Source of the DNA: JAFGRU01 sp963665915
Lineage (GTDB): Bacteria > Desulfobacterota > Desulfuromonadia > Desulfuromonadales > JAAYDE01
Reading direction: 5' to 3'
NCBI GenBank assembly: GCA_963665915.2
Contig: CAXXSG010000002.1
Location: 682,001 to 746,000, forward strand
DNA length: 64,000 nucleotides
Made by a program: the position numbers and the translations under genes. The notes under the pieces are model-generated. The model ran no database searches and was not told where the DNA came from. It saw only the letters and a program-made list of their open reading frames with translations. Position 1 is the stretch's first letter. Every line of letters begins with the position of its first letter. Positions 7,899 through 16,602 of the stretch are shown one piece after another.

Positions 7899-8739
7899 GA
7901 AAATCCTCCAATCCCCGGGCTAAATGTTCAATGTGGTTCGTCAGTGTCGACGAAGGATTCTTCATGGTGAACGATGGGGTGTGGTTTGCATCGAGCAGGA
8001 CAGCTTGTCCCTCTTTCATGACAAAATCGAATTTGCCGTAATCGAAACCCATTTTTTTGCGTAAGGCGCGCAAAGACTCCGGGATTGGAATATCGAATTC
8101 GCGCTTCTTCACATTGCCGGCTTTGATAATTGGATCCGAAGAAAAGATTAGCTGACTTAATTCCCGACTGCCAAAAAAAGCCCATTGACGCAGGCAGTAG
8201 TCATTCTCCGAGCGTTCCGGAATAAATTTTTCGACCACCAGACGCGGATTTCGCCAAACCACCCAAGGTACCTCTTTAGGGGAGGCATATATCGGATAGC
8301 GGTTAGAGTTCAGCTCGCCGCTCCAGCTCCAGGGTAGCTTGTTCCTTAGCTTAGCAACCAGGCCGGGCAGGCCGCCCTGTCGCCGCTCCAGGCGGCGCTC
8401 CCTGATCCCGCCGCAATTGAGATCGGTTTTGACAATTACCGCACCGTTATACTCATTTTTGCAGTTAAGAATATGCTCACTGAAGCTGCGTTTGGAAATG
8501 TCTGTGACCTGATTGATAACAACAGGATAGCGGCTTGCAAATTCTTGATAATGGGGGGGGATTACAGTCAGGTCGATGTGTATGAGAATTGCGTCAGCAG
8601 GTTCAAATTTGGCGGTGCCTTGCAGGTCAACGACCTCAATACCGGCTTTTACCCAAATGTCCCTCAAAGCTCTTAAAAAATAGGGCGTAGTCGAGATTTT
8701 TTGCCCTGCATGGGAAAGGATGACAATTTTTTTATGCAT
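7855..8739 (-). CDS. ATP-grasp family protein, island copy 2
   Basis: 294 aa, ATG start; first gene of the minus-strand half. Same layout as the gene at 4607-5440: AVIVKTDLNCGG (100-111, probable ATP lysine K104), NRYPIY (146-151), VVWRNPRLVVEKFIPE (160-175), and GFDYGKFDFV...VLLDANHTP (231-255) for metal and phosphate binding. A basic insert of about 20 residues (RRLERRQGG...LVAKLRNKLPWSW) is longer than in copy 1. The two copies sit in opposite halves of the island, so the pair arose by an old duplication or by joining of two cassettes. Function probably ATP-dependent ligation; substrate unknown. Confidence 0.75.
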   Translation of the reverse strand: MHKKIVILSHAGQKISTTPYFLRALRDIWVKAGIEVVDLQGTAKFEPADAILIHIDLTVIPPHYQEFASRYPVVINQVTDISKRSFSEHILNCKNEYNGAVIVKTDLNCGGIRERRLERRQGGLPGLVAKLRNKLPWSWSGELNSNRYPIYASPKEVPWVVWRNPRLVVEKFIPERSENDYCLRQWAFFGSRELSQLIFSSDPIIKAGNVKKREFDIPIPESLRALRKKMGFDYGKFDFVMKEGQAVLLDANHTPSFTMKNPSSTLTNHIEHLARGLEDFLDFRIQINAPEEGR

Positions 8740-8810
8740 AATTCAAAACCAACCTCCAACAGGTATAACCGGTAAAATCAAAAAATCAAGTTACCTCTTG
8801 GGCGAAAGTT

Positions 8811-8844
8811 AATCAGGAGCATCTGCCTTCAGATGCTCCTGATT
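8811..8844. repeat. Perfect 15-bp inverted repeat between the TatD fusion gene and the island
   Basis: AATCAGGAGCATCTG (8811-8825) and its exact complement (8830-8844) flank a CCTT loop. There is no clear T-run on either side (AAGATTGTC on the plus side; AACTTTCGCC on the minus side), so if it terminates the minus-strand metG/TatD transcript it does so without a typical U-tract. It marks the right border of the ATP-grasp island. Confidence 0.75.
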
Positions 8845-8929
8845 AAGATTGTCATGCCCTATGAGCTTCAACAATACTTTAATGCCGATCAGAAAAAACC
8901 GAGGTGGCTAAAACGAATAGGGTTACGGC

Positions 8930-10345
8930 TCAGTGGGTCTCCACGTATTGCCGAACACGGAAATTAACGCCAAGTTCTTCGGCAATATGGCGACAGGCCT
9001 CCTGGTCGACTTCGGGAAGTCCGACAACCGAGGCAGTGACGGAGGGGAGATGGTTTTTTGCTTCGCGGATGAAATCGAGAACAGCCGGGTAGGCTTCCAG
9101 CTTGAATGAAGAGCGGCAGAGATGTTGATAGGTCTCGGCGTCCGGGGCATTGAGGGAGACGGATATGGCGTCCACCAGTCCCTTCAGTTCCGGAAGAATG
9201 TTGCGGCCATGAACCAGGTTGGCCTGGCCGTCAGTGTTGACTCGAACCCTGATCCCTTTTTCTTTCAGCCAGCGGGCGATATCCTTGATCAGTTCGAGGC
9301 GCAAAAGTGGTTCGCCGTAGCCGCAGAAAACCACTTCCTGAAATTGCGTTGGGTCGCCGATGGCTTTTTTGACCTCGGTCGCATCCGGTTCGTGGTCGAG
9401 CTGGAGGCAGTGACCTTTGACCGTATAATCGCGGAATTTGGCGCAAAAGATACAGGCGTTGGTACAGCGATTGGTGATGTTGAGATAAAGGGAATCGCGG
9501 ATACGGTAGGCGATGCGGGTTGACTGATCGACTTTCCCGATGCCGAAAAGGCGGTAGACGTTGAGGTTGGTGATGCGGCTGATATCCTCCATGGAGAGGT
9601 TTTTCAACTCAGCGATCTTTTCCGCCGTCACCCTGACCAAGGCCGGTTCGTTGCGCTTGCCACGATGGCCTTGGGGGGCAAGGTAGGGGCAGTCGGTCTC
9701 CACCAGTATTCGCTCTGCTGGTAGGCTTTTCACAACCTCGCGCAGCTCTTCGTTCTTTGGAAAGGTCAGCGGGCCGGCAAAGGAGAGGTAGAGCCCAAGA
9801 TCCAGACATTTTTTGGCGAAACCCCGGTCGCCGCTGAAACAATGCAGCACGCCGCGAATCTTTTCCCCGCCATACTCATCCTTTAATATTCGCAGGACAT
9901 CGTCGTGGGCGTCGCGGTCGTGAATGATGATCGGGAGCTTGAGGCTTCGCGCCAATTGCAGATGGCGGCGGAAGGCTGATTCTTGAACATTGCGTGGGGA
10001 GTGGTCGTAGTAGAAGTCGAGGCCGGTCTCACCAATGGCTACCACTTTTGGATTGGTGCGGGCCAGTTTTTCGATCTCGTGGAGTGTTTCGTCGGAAACA
10101 CTGCCTGCATCATGCGGGTGGATGCCGACCGCGGCAAAGACCTGGGGATAGCACGAGGCGAGTTCCACATTGATGAGGGAACTTTCAAGATTGCTCCCGA
10201 CGCTGATAATGTAGTGAATCCTCTCCTCGCACGTTTTTTCCAGCACATCTTCGAGGTCGGACGTAAAGCGCGGGTCATCCAGGTGAGCGTGACTGTCCAC
10301 CAGGGGGGGAAGGGGGTTCCCCCGGTTAGATAGGGGGTTGGTCAA
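8930..10345 (-). CDS. TatD-family nuclease fused to a radical SAM domain
   Basis: 471 aa with a TTG start (a GTG at the VDSHAHL codon is a possible shorter start). Residues 15-268 form a complete TatD metal-dependent hydrolase: DSHAHLD (17-23), GIHPHDA (74-80), GETGLDFYYD (105-114), IHDRDAH, HCFSG, ETDCPYLAP. Residues 280-471 form a radical SAM domain with CTNACIFC (Cys294, 298, 301, the CX3CX2C cluster ligands) and CGYGEP. A stand-alone radical SAM partner linked to TatD is a named family (TatD family-associated radical SAM); here both are one chain. TatD proteins are DNA exonucleases or D-aminoacyl-tRNA deacylase-like; the fused role is unknown. Downstream of metG, same strand, 44-bp gap. 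Confidence 0.9.
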   Translation of the reverse strand: MTNPLSNRGNPLPPLVDSHAHLDDPRFTSDLEDVLEKTCEERIHYIISVGSNLESSLINVELASCYPQVFAAVGIHPHDAGSVSDETLHEIEKLARTNPKVVAIGETGLDFYYDHSPRNVQESAFRRHLQLARSLKLPIIIHDRDAHDDVLRILKDEYGGEKIRGVLHCFSGDRGFAKKCLDLGLYLSFAGPLTFPKNEELREVVKSLPAERILVETDCPYLAPQGHRGKRNEPALVRVTAEKIAELKNLSMEDISRITNLNVYRLFGIGKVDQSTRIAYRIRDSLYLNITNRCTNACIFCAKFRDYTVKGHCLQLDHEPDATEVKKAIGDPTQFQEVVFCGYGEPLLRLELIKDIARWLKEKGIRVRVNTDGQANLVHGRNILPELKGLVDAISVSLNAPDAETYQHLCRSSFKLEAYPAVLDFIREAKNHLPSVTASVVGLPEVDQEACRHIAEELGVNFRVRQYVETH

Positions 10346-10389
10346 TGGATTGCCTTTTTATTAAGTGATTATTGCTTTTCAACAAGCTG

Positions 10390-11919
10390 TCATTCCTCGA
10401 TGCGTGGGAAGAGCGGAGACGCCTTTTCCACAGCAGAACCTGGTTTCAGCCCTCCCCAGTGGTCGTTTCCTTCAAGCATAAGGTCCTCAGGATTTTCACC
10501 CAGGATGGAGAGTATTTTCTCTCCGGTGCCCGGCATGAAGGGGGCAACCAAGAGGGCCGTGAGGCGAATGGACTCGAGGAGATTGTAGAGCACCGTCCCC
10601 AGGCGTTCCTTCTGGTCTTCCTGCTTGGCCAGTGTCCAAGGCTGCATGGCGTCAATATATTTATTGGCTTTGTTGATCAGCTCCCAGATCGCCTGCAGGG
10701 CTTTGTTGAAGGCGAGGGCGTTGAGGTGGCCGTCAATTGCTTGAATCCCTTTGTCGAAGGCATCGATGAAATCCTTGTCTTCATCGGTGGGCACTCCGGG
10801 GGTTGGAAGGGTGCCCTTAAAATATTTGTTGACCATGGCGCTGGAGCGGCTCAAAAGGTTGCCGAGGTCGTTGGCCAGGTCGGAATTGATGCGGTGCACC
10901 AGGGCGGTGTGGGAAAAATCCCCGTCGAGGCCGAATGGGACCTCGCGCAGGAGGAAATAACGGATCGAGTCTACGCCGTATTTGTCGATCAGCATGTTCG
11001 GTTCGACGACGTTGCGCAGGCTCTTGCTCATCTTTTTTCCCTCCACAGTCCACCAGCCGTGGGCGAAAACCTTTTTCGGCAGGGGAATGCCTGCAGCCAT
11101 GAGGAAAGTCGGCCAGTAAATGGCATGGAAGCGGAGGATATCCTTGCCGATGACATGGACATCGGCCGGCCAGAACTTGCTGAAGTTGCCGTTGAAGTCG
11201 TTGGGATAACTCAACGCCGTAATATAATTTGTCAGGGCGTCGAACCAGACATAAACGATATGTTTTTCATTATCCGGAACCGGTACTCCCCAGGAAAAGG
11301 AGGTCCTGGAAATGGAGAGATCCCGCAGGCCTTCACGGACAAAGCTGAGGATTTCATTGCGACGGGACTTAGGCTGAATGAAATCGGGGTTCTCATCAAT
11401 GTGTTTGAGCAGCGCGTCCTGATACTGGCTCATTCTGAAAAAATAAGATTCTTCTTTGAGCTTATCGGTCGGCCTTCCGCAATCCGGACAGGAGCCGTTC
11501 AAAAGCTGATTTTCCGTCCAGAAGGTTTCGCAGGGTGTGCAGTACCAGTCCTCATATTCGCCGAGGTAGATGTCCCCCTGTTCGAGCAGTTTCTTGAAAA
11601 GATTCTGGACTCCGACCTTGTGCCTTTCCTGGGTGGTGCGAATGAAGTCGGTGTTGGAGATGTTAAGTTTTTCCCAGAGCGACTCGAAACGCTTCATGAC
11701 ACGATCCGCCAGTTCGAGGGGAGTTTCACCCTGGGCCATGGCCGCTGTCTCGACTTTTTGGCCATGTTCGTCGGTCCCGGTCAGGAAAAAAACATCGTAG
11801 CCGCGAGCGCGCTTGTAGCGTGCCAGGACATCACAGGCCAGGGTTGTATAAGAGTGCCCTATGTGGGGGACATCGTTGACGTAATAAATGGGTGTGGTGA
11901 TGTAAAAGGATTTGCTCAT
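10390..11919 (-). CDS. metG: Methionyl-tRNA synthetase
   Basis: Charges initiator and elongator tRNA-Met. 509 aa, the short form without the C-terminal EMAP-type tRNA-binding domain. Class I signatures: HIGH at residues 19-22 and KMSKS at 296-300; a zinc knuckle of the CxxC...CxxC type (CTPC...CPDC) sits in the connective insertion. The start overlaps the stop of the RicT-like gene by 4 nt (ATGA), so translation is coupled. The order tmk-holB-ricT-metG-tatD is a widespread conserved cluster. Confidence 0.97.
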   Translation of the reverse strand: MSKSFYITTPIYYVNDVPHIGHSYTTLACDVLARYKRARGYDVFFLTGTDEHGQKVETAAMAQGETPLELADRVMKRFESLWEKLNISNTDFIRTTQERHKVGVQNLFKKLLEQGDIYLGEYEDWYCTPCETFWTENQLLNGSCPDCGRPTDKLKEESYFFRMSQYQDALLKHIDENPDFIQPKSRRNEILSFVREGLRDLSISRTSFSWGVPVPDNEKHIVYVWFDALTNYITALSYPNDFNGNFSKFWPADVHVIGKDILRFHAIYWPTFLMAAGIPLPKKVFAHGWWTVEGKKMSKSLRNVVEPNMLIDKYGVDSIRYFLLREVPFGLDGDFSHTALVHRINSDLANDLGNLLSRSSAMVNKYFKGTLPTPGVPTDEDKDFIDAFDKGIQAIDGHLNALAFNKALQAIWELINKANKYIDAMQPWTLAKQEDQKERLGTVLYNLLESIRLTALLVAPFMPGTGEKILSILGENPEDLMLEGNDHWGGLKPGSAVEKASPLFPRIEE

Positions 11920-13076
11920 GTCTCTCTCCTGGGATCGTTTGGTCCGCTACCGGTATCGGTTTTTTTCTTCGGTTTTCTTCTCGGACGGGATCTTTTGCGC
12001 TTGGGTGCTCCATCGCCGTCCTTAACGGCAGCCTGGTCCTGCTTCGGCCCAACCCCCGGCTTTTGGGCGGGTTTCTGGTAAGGCTTGTCGGTTTGCTTTT
12101 GGGCAGGTTTCTGGGACGGTTGCTGAGAAGGCTTTTGCGACGGTCTTCTTCCCGACCCTTTTTTGCGGGGTTTTCTGCTCTGGCCGGCGGTTGGGGAAGG
12201 TTGTGATGGTTTTTTCTCCGCAGGCAACTTTTCCGTTATTTCAGACTTGTCAGGGAATTCCAGTTCGGGTATTTTTTTGCGTCCTTCCCGCAGCTCCTGC
12301 AGTGAAACAGTCAGGTTTTTACCTTCCTCCGACCTCAAGGTGATTTTCTGGGCAATGACATTGACGTCAATGATCAAACATTGTTTGCCATCTATTATTA
12401 CTTTTTCGCCGGCCTTGGGCAGTTTCTTCTTGAGGTGGCAGTAGGTATCAAATTCATAACTCAAACAGCAGAGAAGACGGCCGCATTGCCCGGAAATTTT
12501 CGCCGGATTCAGGGCCAGCCCCTGTTCTTTGGCCATTTTTACGGAAACCGGAGAGAACTCCGTCAGGAAAGTACAGCAGCACAACTGGCGGCCGCAAACT
12601 CCGAGACCGCCGATAAGTTTGGCCTCATCCCGGACGCCGATTTGTTTCATCTCTATGCGCGTGTGGAATTGGTGAGCCAGTTCCTTGACCAGCTCCCGAA
12701 AATCGACGCGGCCGTCGGCTGTAAAATAAAAGATTATTTTCGAACCGTCGAAAAGATACTCGGCGCGGACGAGCTTCATGACCATGCCGCGTTGGTAAAT
12801 ACACCTCCGGCAGAACTCAAAAGCTTCTTCCTCGCGATCTTTGTGGGTTTTTTCGAGGAGGATATCTTCGGAGGAGGCCTTACGAAGAATGGCCTTTGCA
12901 TCTTCGGGAATCTGCTCATCGGCGACTTCCTCTGCAGGAGAGACGACAGTTGCCAATGCGCGGCCTCTGGCGGTTTCAACAACGACTCTGTCACCAGAAG
13001 AGAGTTCCAGGTTACCCGGTTTGAAATGATAGTGACGGCCAGCGGTACAAAATTTAATAGAGATAATTCGAGCCAT
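11916..13076 (-). CDS. ricT: PSP1-domain protein (RicT/YaaT-like) with a long basic tail
   Basis: 386 aa. Residues 1-265 are a PSP1/RicT domain with the cysteine-rich core LGVCGRQLCCCTFL and GQCGRLLCCLSYE, which in Bacillus RicT takes part in Fe-S-bearing Ric complexes acting on RNase Y and phosphorelay proteins. Residues about 290-386 form a low-complexity tail of QKP/SQKPAQKP repeats ending in KRKRSRPRRKPKKK, likely disordered and nucleic-acid-binding. Such genes usually sit between holB and metG, as here; gaps are 3 bp to holB and a 4-nt overlap to metG. RicA/RicF are not in the window, so the name is by domain and context. Confidence 0.88.
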   Translation of the reverse strand: MARIISIKFCTAGRHYHFKPGNLELSSGDRVVVETARGRALATVVSPAEEVADEQIPEDAKAILRKASSEDILLEKTHKDREEEAFEFCRRCIYQRGMVMKLVRAEYLFDGSKIIFYFTADGRVDFRELVKELAHQFHTRIEMKQIGVRDEAKLIGGLGVCGRQLCCCTFLTEFSPVSVKMAKEQGLALNPAKISGQCGRLLCCLSYEFDTYCHLKKKLPKAGEKVIIDGKQCLIIDVNVIAQKITLRSEEGKNLTVSLQELREGRKKIPELEFPDKSEITEKLPAEKKPSQPSPTAGQSRKPRKKGSGRRPSQKPSQQPSQKPAQKQTDKPYQKPAQKPGVGPKQDQAAVKDGDGAPKRKRSRPRRKPKKKTDTGSGPNDPRRET

Positions 13077-13079
13077 AAA

Positions 13080-14087
13080 TTACACCGTTCGAGTCGGGGT
13101 GTTGCCGTGGGGTTGAGCTGTCAGCCGCATCAGCAGAACCTCGAATGAAAGTTGCGGATTTGTGTTTTTGTTGATGGCTTCTTCAATGTCTCTGATGGCC
13201 TCCAGCTTTTCCAGGGTGGAAGCGATGCTTTCTTTTTCTCCCTGTGTCCGAACGAGATCAGCCATGTCGGAATTAATAAAATCGGTGTCCGGTCTGCCGT
13301 GGAGTCGAAACAGGGTGTCGCGGTAAAACAATTTCAGGATTTCCAGAATATTTTGCGTCAGGTCTTTTTTTGCAGCAAGTTTCTGCGCCAGGGAAAAGCA
13401 ATCCTGGATATGGGTCTCCAGTGGTGGCAGCGAGGTGAGTTCATGGAGAATTTCTTTTCTTTCGTGGAGATAAAAGTCCCGTTTATCCCCCAGGCTTTTT
13501 TTGAAACTGCCATCGGAGAAAGTAGCCATAATGGAAGTATGAGATGCCTCTCCAGCCAGGTCTTCGGCCAGTTTTTCCTTGAGTCGCTCCAGAGGCAGAC
13601 GGTTGAATCTCAAAATCTGACATCGGGATCGGATGGTTGGGAGAAGGGCCTCCGCATTGCCTGAAATAAGAATAAACATGGTGTGGAGTTTCGGTTCTTC
13701 CAGGCTTTTCAATAACGCGGTCTGAGCCGAAAACGTCATGTTTTCCGCGCAGTCGATGAGGCAGATTCTTTTGCCGGATTCCATAGGTTTAAATTGCAGT
13801 TGCTTCTGTACCGCCCGGATATCATCTATTTTTATAGCGGAATCGGAACCATCCAGGGCAATGAGATCGAGATGGTTGCCTTCATCGTACTGAAGGCAAC
13901 TTCGGCAGTGGTTGCAGGAATTTTTGCTTGCACATAAAATGGTTTTGATAAAAACTCCTGCCAGAAGCCTTTTACCGATCCCCTCAGGGCCGCAAAAAAG
14001 ATAGGCTGAAGCCAGGTGGTCGGTAGCCAGGGCTTTGCCTAAAAGCTGTTTCTGTCGTTCATGACCCAAAATTGAAGTAAAAGGCAT
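13080..14087 (-). CDS. holB: DNA polymerase III delta' subunit
   Basis: Clamp-loader subunit. 335 aa. AAA+ fold: P-loop GPEGIGK at 33-39, zinc module C52, C58, C61, C64 (CASKNSCNHCRSC), LLKSLEEP, and the RSRCQ arginine segment in the sensor region. delta' of many bacteria has a degraded P-loop; here GPEGIGK is intact. Follows tmk by 9 bp and precedes the RicT-like gene by 3 bp. Confidence 0.93.
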   Translation of the reverse strand: MPFTSILGHERQKQLLGKALATDHLASAYLFCGPEGIGKRLLAGVFIKTILCASKNSCNHCRSCLQYDEGNHLDLIALDGSDSAIKIDDIRAVQKQLQFKPMESGKRICLIDCAENMTFSAQTALLKSLEEPKLHTMFILISGNAEALLPTIRSRCQILRFNRLPLERLKEKLAEDLAGEASHTSIMATFSDGSFKKSLGDKRDFYLHERKEILHELTSLPPLETHIQDCFSLAQKLAAKKDLTQNILEILKLFYRDTLFRLHGRPDTDFINSDMADLVRTQGEKESIASTLEKLEAIRDIEEAINKNTNPQLSFEVLLMRLTAQPHGNTPTRTV

Positions 14088-14096
14088 CGGTTTGTC

Positions 14097-14729
14097 TCAA
14101 GTTAAAAAAGGTTCCACGGATTTCAGTATTTTTATAGCCACTTCATCCTGAGTAGCGGCCGCGTCGACGACGTGAAAACGCTCCGGAAACTCACGCGACA
14201 GAGTCAGGTATCCCTGGCGAACACGCCTGTGAAAATCAATGGATTCCATTTCCAGGCGATCCACCCTCGATCCGGTTTTGTTGTTTCTCTGGACCAGTCG
14301 ATCCTGCCCCTTTTCAACCGCCATATCCATCAGAATCGTGAGATCGGGTGTAAGGCTCGAAACGGCAAAATCATTGAATTGACGGATCGATTGCAAGTCG
14401 ATTCCTCTGGCGTAGCCCTGGTAGACGGTGGTGGCATCGGCAAAGCGGTCGCAAAGGACAATTTTCCCTTCAGCCAAGGCGGGTCGGATCACCTCAAAAA
14501 CATGTTGGGCGCGGGCGGCAAGATAAAGTAACAACTCAGCACTTGAGGCCATTTCACCCTGGTCGGGAGAGAGCAGGAGCTTGCGAATTTCATTGGCAAG
14601 TGGACACCCTCCAGGTTCTCTTGTGGCCAGTACGGGGATGCCGCGTTGACGAAGATTTTGCGTTAATATCTGAATCTGGGTTGTCTTTCCCGCACCCTCG
14701 ACTCCTTCAAATGTAATAAAAAGTGACAT
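14097..14729 (-). CDS. tmk: Thymidylate kinase
   Basis: dTMP + ATP to dTDP. 210 aa, the usual length. P-loop GVEGAGKTT (9-17), TREPGG substrate loop, and the DRFADATTVYQGYARG segment with DRY/F-type catalytic residues. First gene of the minus-strand tmk-holB-ricT-metG-tatD run; the 175-bp gap to rnc is divergent and should hold promoters for both directions. Confidence 0.97.
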   Translation of the reverse strand: MSLFITFEGVEGAGKTTQIQILTQNLRQRGIPVLATREPGGCPLANEIRKLLLSPDQGEMASSAELLLYLAARAQHVFEVIRPALAEGKIVLCDRFADATTVYQGYARGIDLQSIRQFNDFAVSSLTPDLTILMDMAVEKGQDRLVQRNNKTGSRVDRLEMESIDFHRRVRQGYLTLSREFPERFHVVDAAATQDEVAIKILKSVEPFLT

Positions 14730-14904
14730 GCCGACCGTTTTTTGATAAGAATTGAAAATTGCTTAATTTTTCAGATCAGGACATTATAAGGAGGGGTAGG
14801 GGGATATTCAAGGAAAAGAGTCCTTTTCCGCCGACATATTTTCCACCCCCCTTTTCCTTTTAGATCTATTTTTAGTAATTTTTGAAAGGCCGACAGAAGG
14901 ACAA

Positions 14905-15621
14905 ATGGAACATTACCAAAACGCCCTGGACGTTTCCCGGAAAGCCGTTGAAGAGGCTATTGGCTACAGCTTTTGCAACATTGACCAGTTTGTTGAAGCC
15001 ATGACCCACAAATCCTTCAGCAACGAGCAGGGCCTGATTAACTCATCGCCTCATAACGAAAGGCTCGAATTCCTCGGTGATGCCGTCCTCGAACTGATTG
15101 TTAGTGAATATATTTTTAAAGATTTTCCTGATCTGGCCGAAGGGCAACTGACCCGGATTCGCGCTGAGGTGGTTAACGAGGGAAGTCTTGCTGAAATAGC
15201 CAGAAGCTTCGGGCTAGGAGAGTATCTGCTTTTGGGGAAGGGCGAAGATCAGAGCGGCGGTCGACAGAAGCGCAGCCTGGTTGCCGATGCTTTTGAAGCT
15301 GTCCTGGGGGCCGTCTTTGCCGATGGGGGGTTTGAAAAGACCCGCACGGTTGTACTTCCCCTGTTTCTCGACCGCATCCACCAGGCGGCCAGCCGGAAAG
15401 AAGGGATAGATTTCAAAACCCGCCTTCAGGAGTGGCTCCAGGCGCGGAAGCAGGAGGTACCTGCCTACAAAATGATTTCAGCGGAAGGACCGGACCACAA
15501 GAAAACGTTTACCTGCCAGGTCTCCTGTGGCGGCAAGGTTTTGGGGGAGGGTAGAGGAAAAACCAAAAAAGCTGCGGAACAGGAGGCGGCCCGTCAAGCG
15601 TTAACGGGTTCGGGAGAGTAG
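14905..15621 (+). CDS. rnc: Ribonuclease III
   Basis: Cleaves double-stranded RNA in rRNA and mRNA processing. 238 aa. The RNase III signature NERLEFLGDAVL is at 51-62 and the second acidic site DAFEAVLGAVF follows; a dsRNA-binding domain covers about 163-235 (GKTKKAAEQEAARQAL at the end). ATG with GAAGGA upstream. Heads rnc-era-der. Confidence 0.97.
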   Translation: MEHYQNALDVSRKAVEEAIGYSFCNIDQFVEAMTHKSFSNEQGLINSSPHNERLEFLGDAVLELIVSEYIFKDFPDLAEGQLTRIRAEVVNEGSLAEIARSFGLGEYLLLGKGEDQSGGRQKRSLVADAFEAVLGAVFADGGFEKTRTVVLPLFLDRIHQAASRKEGIDFKTRLQEWLQARKQEVPAYKMISAEGPDHKKTFTCQVSCGGKVLGEGRGKTKKAAEQEAARQALTGSGE

Positions 15622-15678
15622 CGGGATAGAGAAAATTCGGGGTAAGGTATCTCCCTTTTCAGTGGGTAGGAGAGTACG

Positions 15679-16581
15679 GTGGAGAGCGAACAGCAAAAAT
15701 TTCAGACAGGTTTTGTTTCCCTTGTCGGTAAGCCGAATGTGGGGAAGTCGACCCTTTTAAATGCTGTTCTCGGGCAGAAAGTCAGTATTGTCTCCCAAAA
15801 AGCACAAACAACCCGAAATCGAATCCTCGGTATTTATAACAGTTCTGACAGCCAAATTTTGTTCCTGGACACTCCCGGTTTCCAGCAGGGGGAAAATGCC
15901 CTGAATCGTTTCATGATGGAACAGGCTCTCTCTGCCTGCGAAAATGTCGACCTGATCCTTTTTTTGGTGGACCCCTCAGACAAGATCGAAAATTTTACCA
16001 AAGAACTTCTGGAAACACTGGCCGGCAATCGTGTCCCGACGGTCCTGGTTATCAACAAAATAGACCTTTGCCCTCGCGAAAAACTTCTTCCGATCATGAA
16101 AAACTACGCCGAAGCCTTCGGTTTTGACGAAATCATTCCTGTCTCCGCTTTGAAAGGGAAAGGTATTGAGGAACTTGTTTCCGCTCTGCAGCGACGACTC
16201 CCGGAAGGTCCGGCTCTCTATCCGCAGGATATGATCAGCGACCTCCCTGAGAGATTTTTTTCCGCAGAAATCGTCCGTGAACAGATTTTGAAATTCACAC
16301 ATAAAGAAATTCCCTATGGAACAGCTGTTTACATTGAAACATTTAAGGAAAAAGATCAAACTCTTGTCGAGATTGAGGCTGTGATCGTGGTCGAGAGGGA
16401 TTCCCATAAAAAGATTATCCTCGGCCACAAGGGAAAGATGGTCCGGATGATCGGAGAAAATGCCAGACGTGAGATTGAAAAATTTCTCGATACCCGCGTT
16501 TTTCTCAAAACCTTTGTTAAAGTCGAAAAAAACTGGACCCGTTCCCTCGGGAAAATGAAAGAGTTCGGTTACCATTCATAG
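15679..16581 (+). CDS. era: GTPase Era
   Basis: Small-subunit ribosome assembly GTPase. 300 aa. G1 GKPNVGKST (17-25), G3 DTPG (64-67), G4 NKID (126-129), followed by the KH domain with HKGKMVRMIGENAR in its GXXG region. The start is GTG with GGAGAG 5 nt upstream. Lies 57 bp after rnc. Confidence 0.97.
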   Translation: MESEQQKFQTGFVSLVGKPNVGKSTLLNAVLGQKVSIVSQKAQTTRNRILGIYNSSDSQILFLDTPGFQQGENALNRFMMEQALSACENVDLILFLVDPSDKIENFTKELLETLAGNRVPTVLVINKIDLCPREKLLPIMKNYAEAFGFDEIIPVSALKGKGIEELVSALQRRLPEGPALYPQDMISDLPERFFSAEIVREQILKFTHKEIPYGTAVYIETFKEKDQTLVEIEAVIVVERDSHKKIILGHKGKMVRMIGENARREIEKFLDTRVFLKTFVKVEKNWTRSLGKMKEFGYHS

Positions 16582-16602
16582 TTTGACTTCTAAGAGATTT
16601 CC

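Noticed and set aside
10372..12081. 569-aa open frame on the plus strand
   Set aside because: Antisense to metG and the 3' part of the RicT-like gene, both of which carry clear family motifs.
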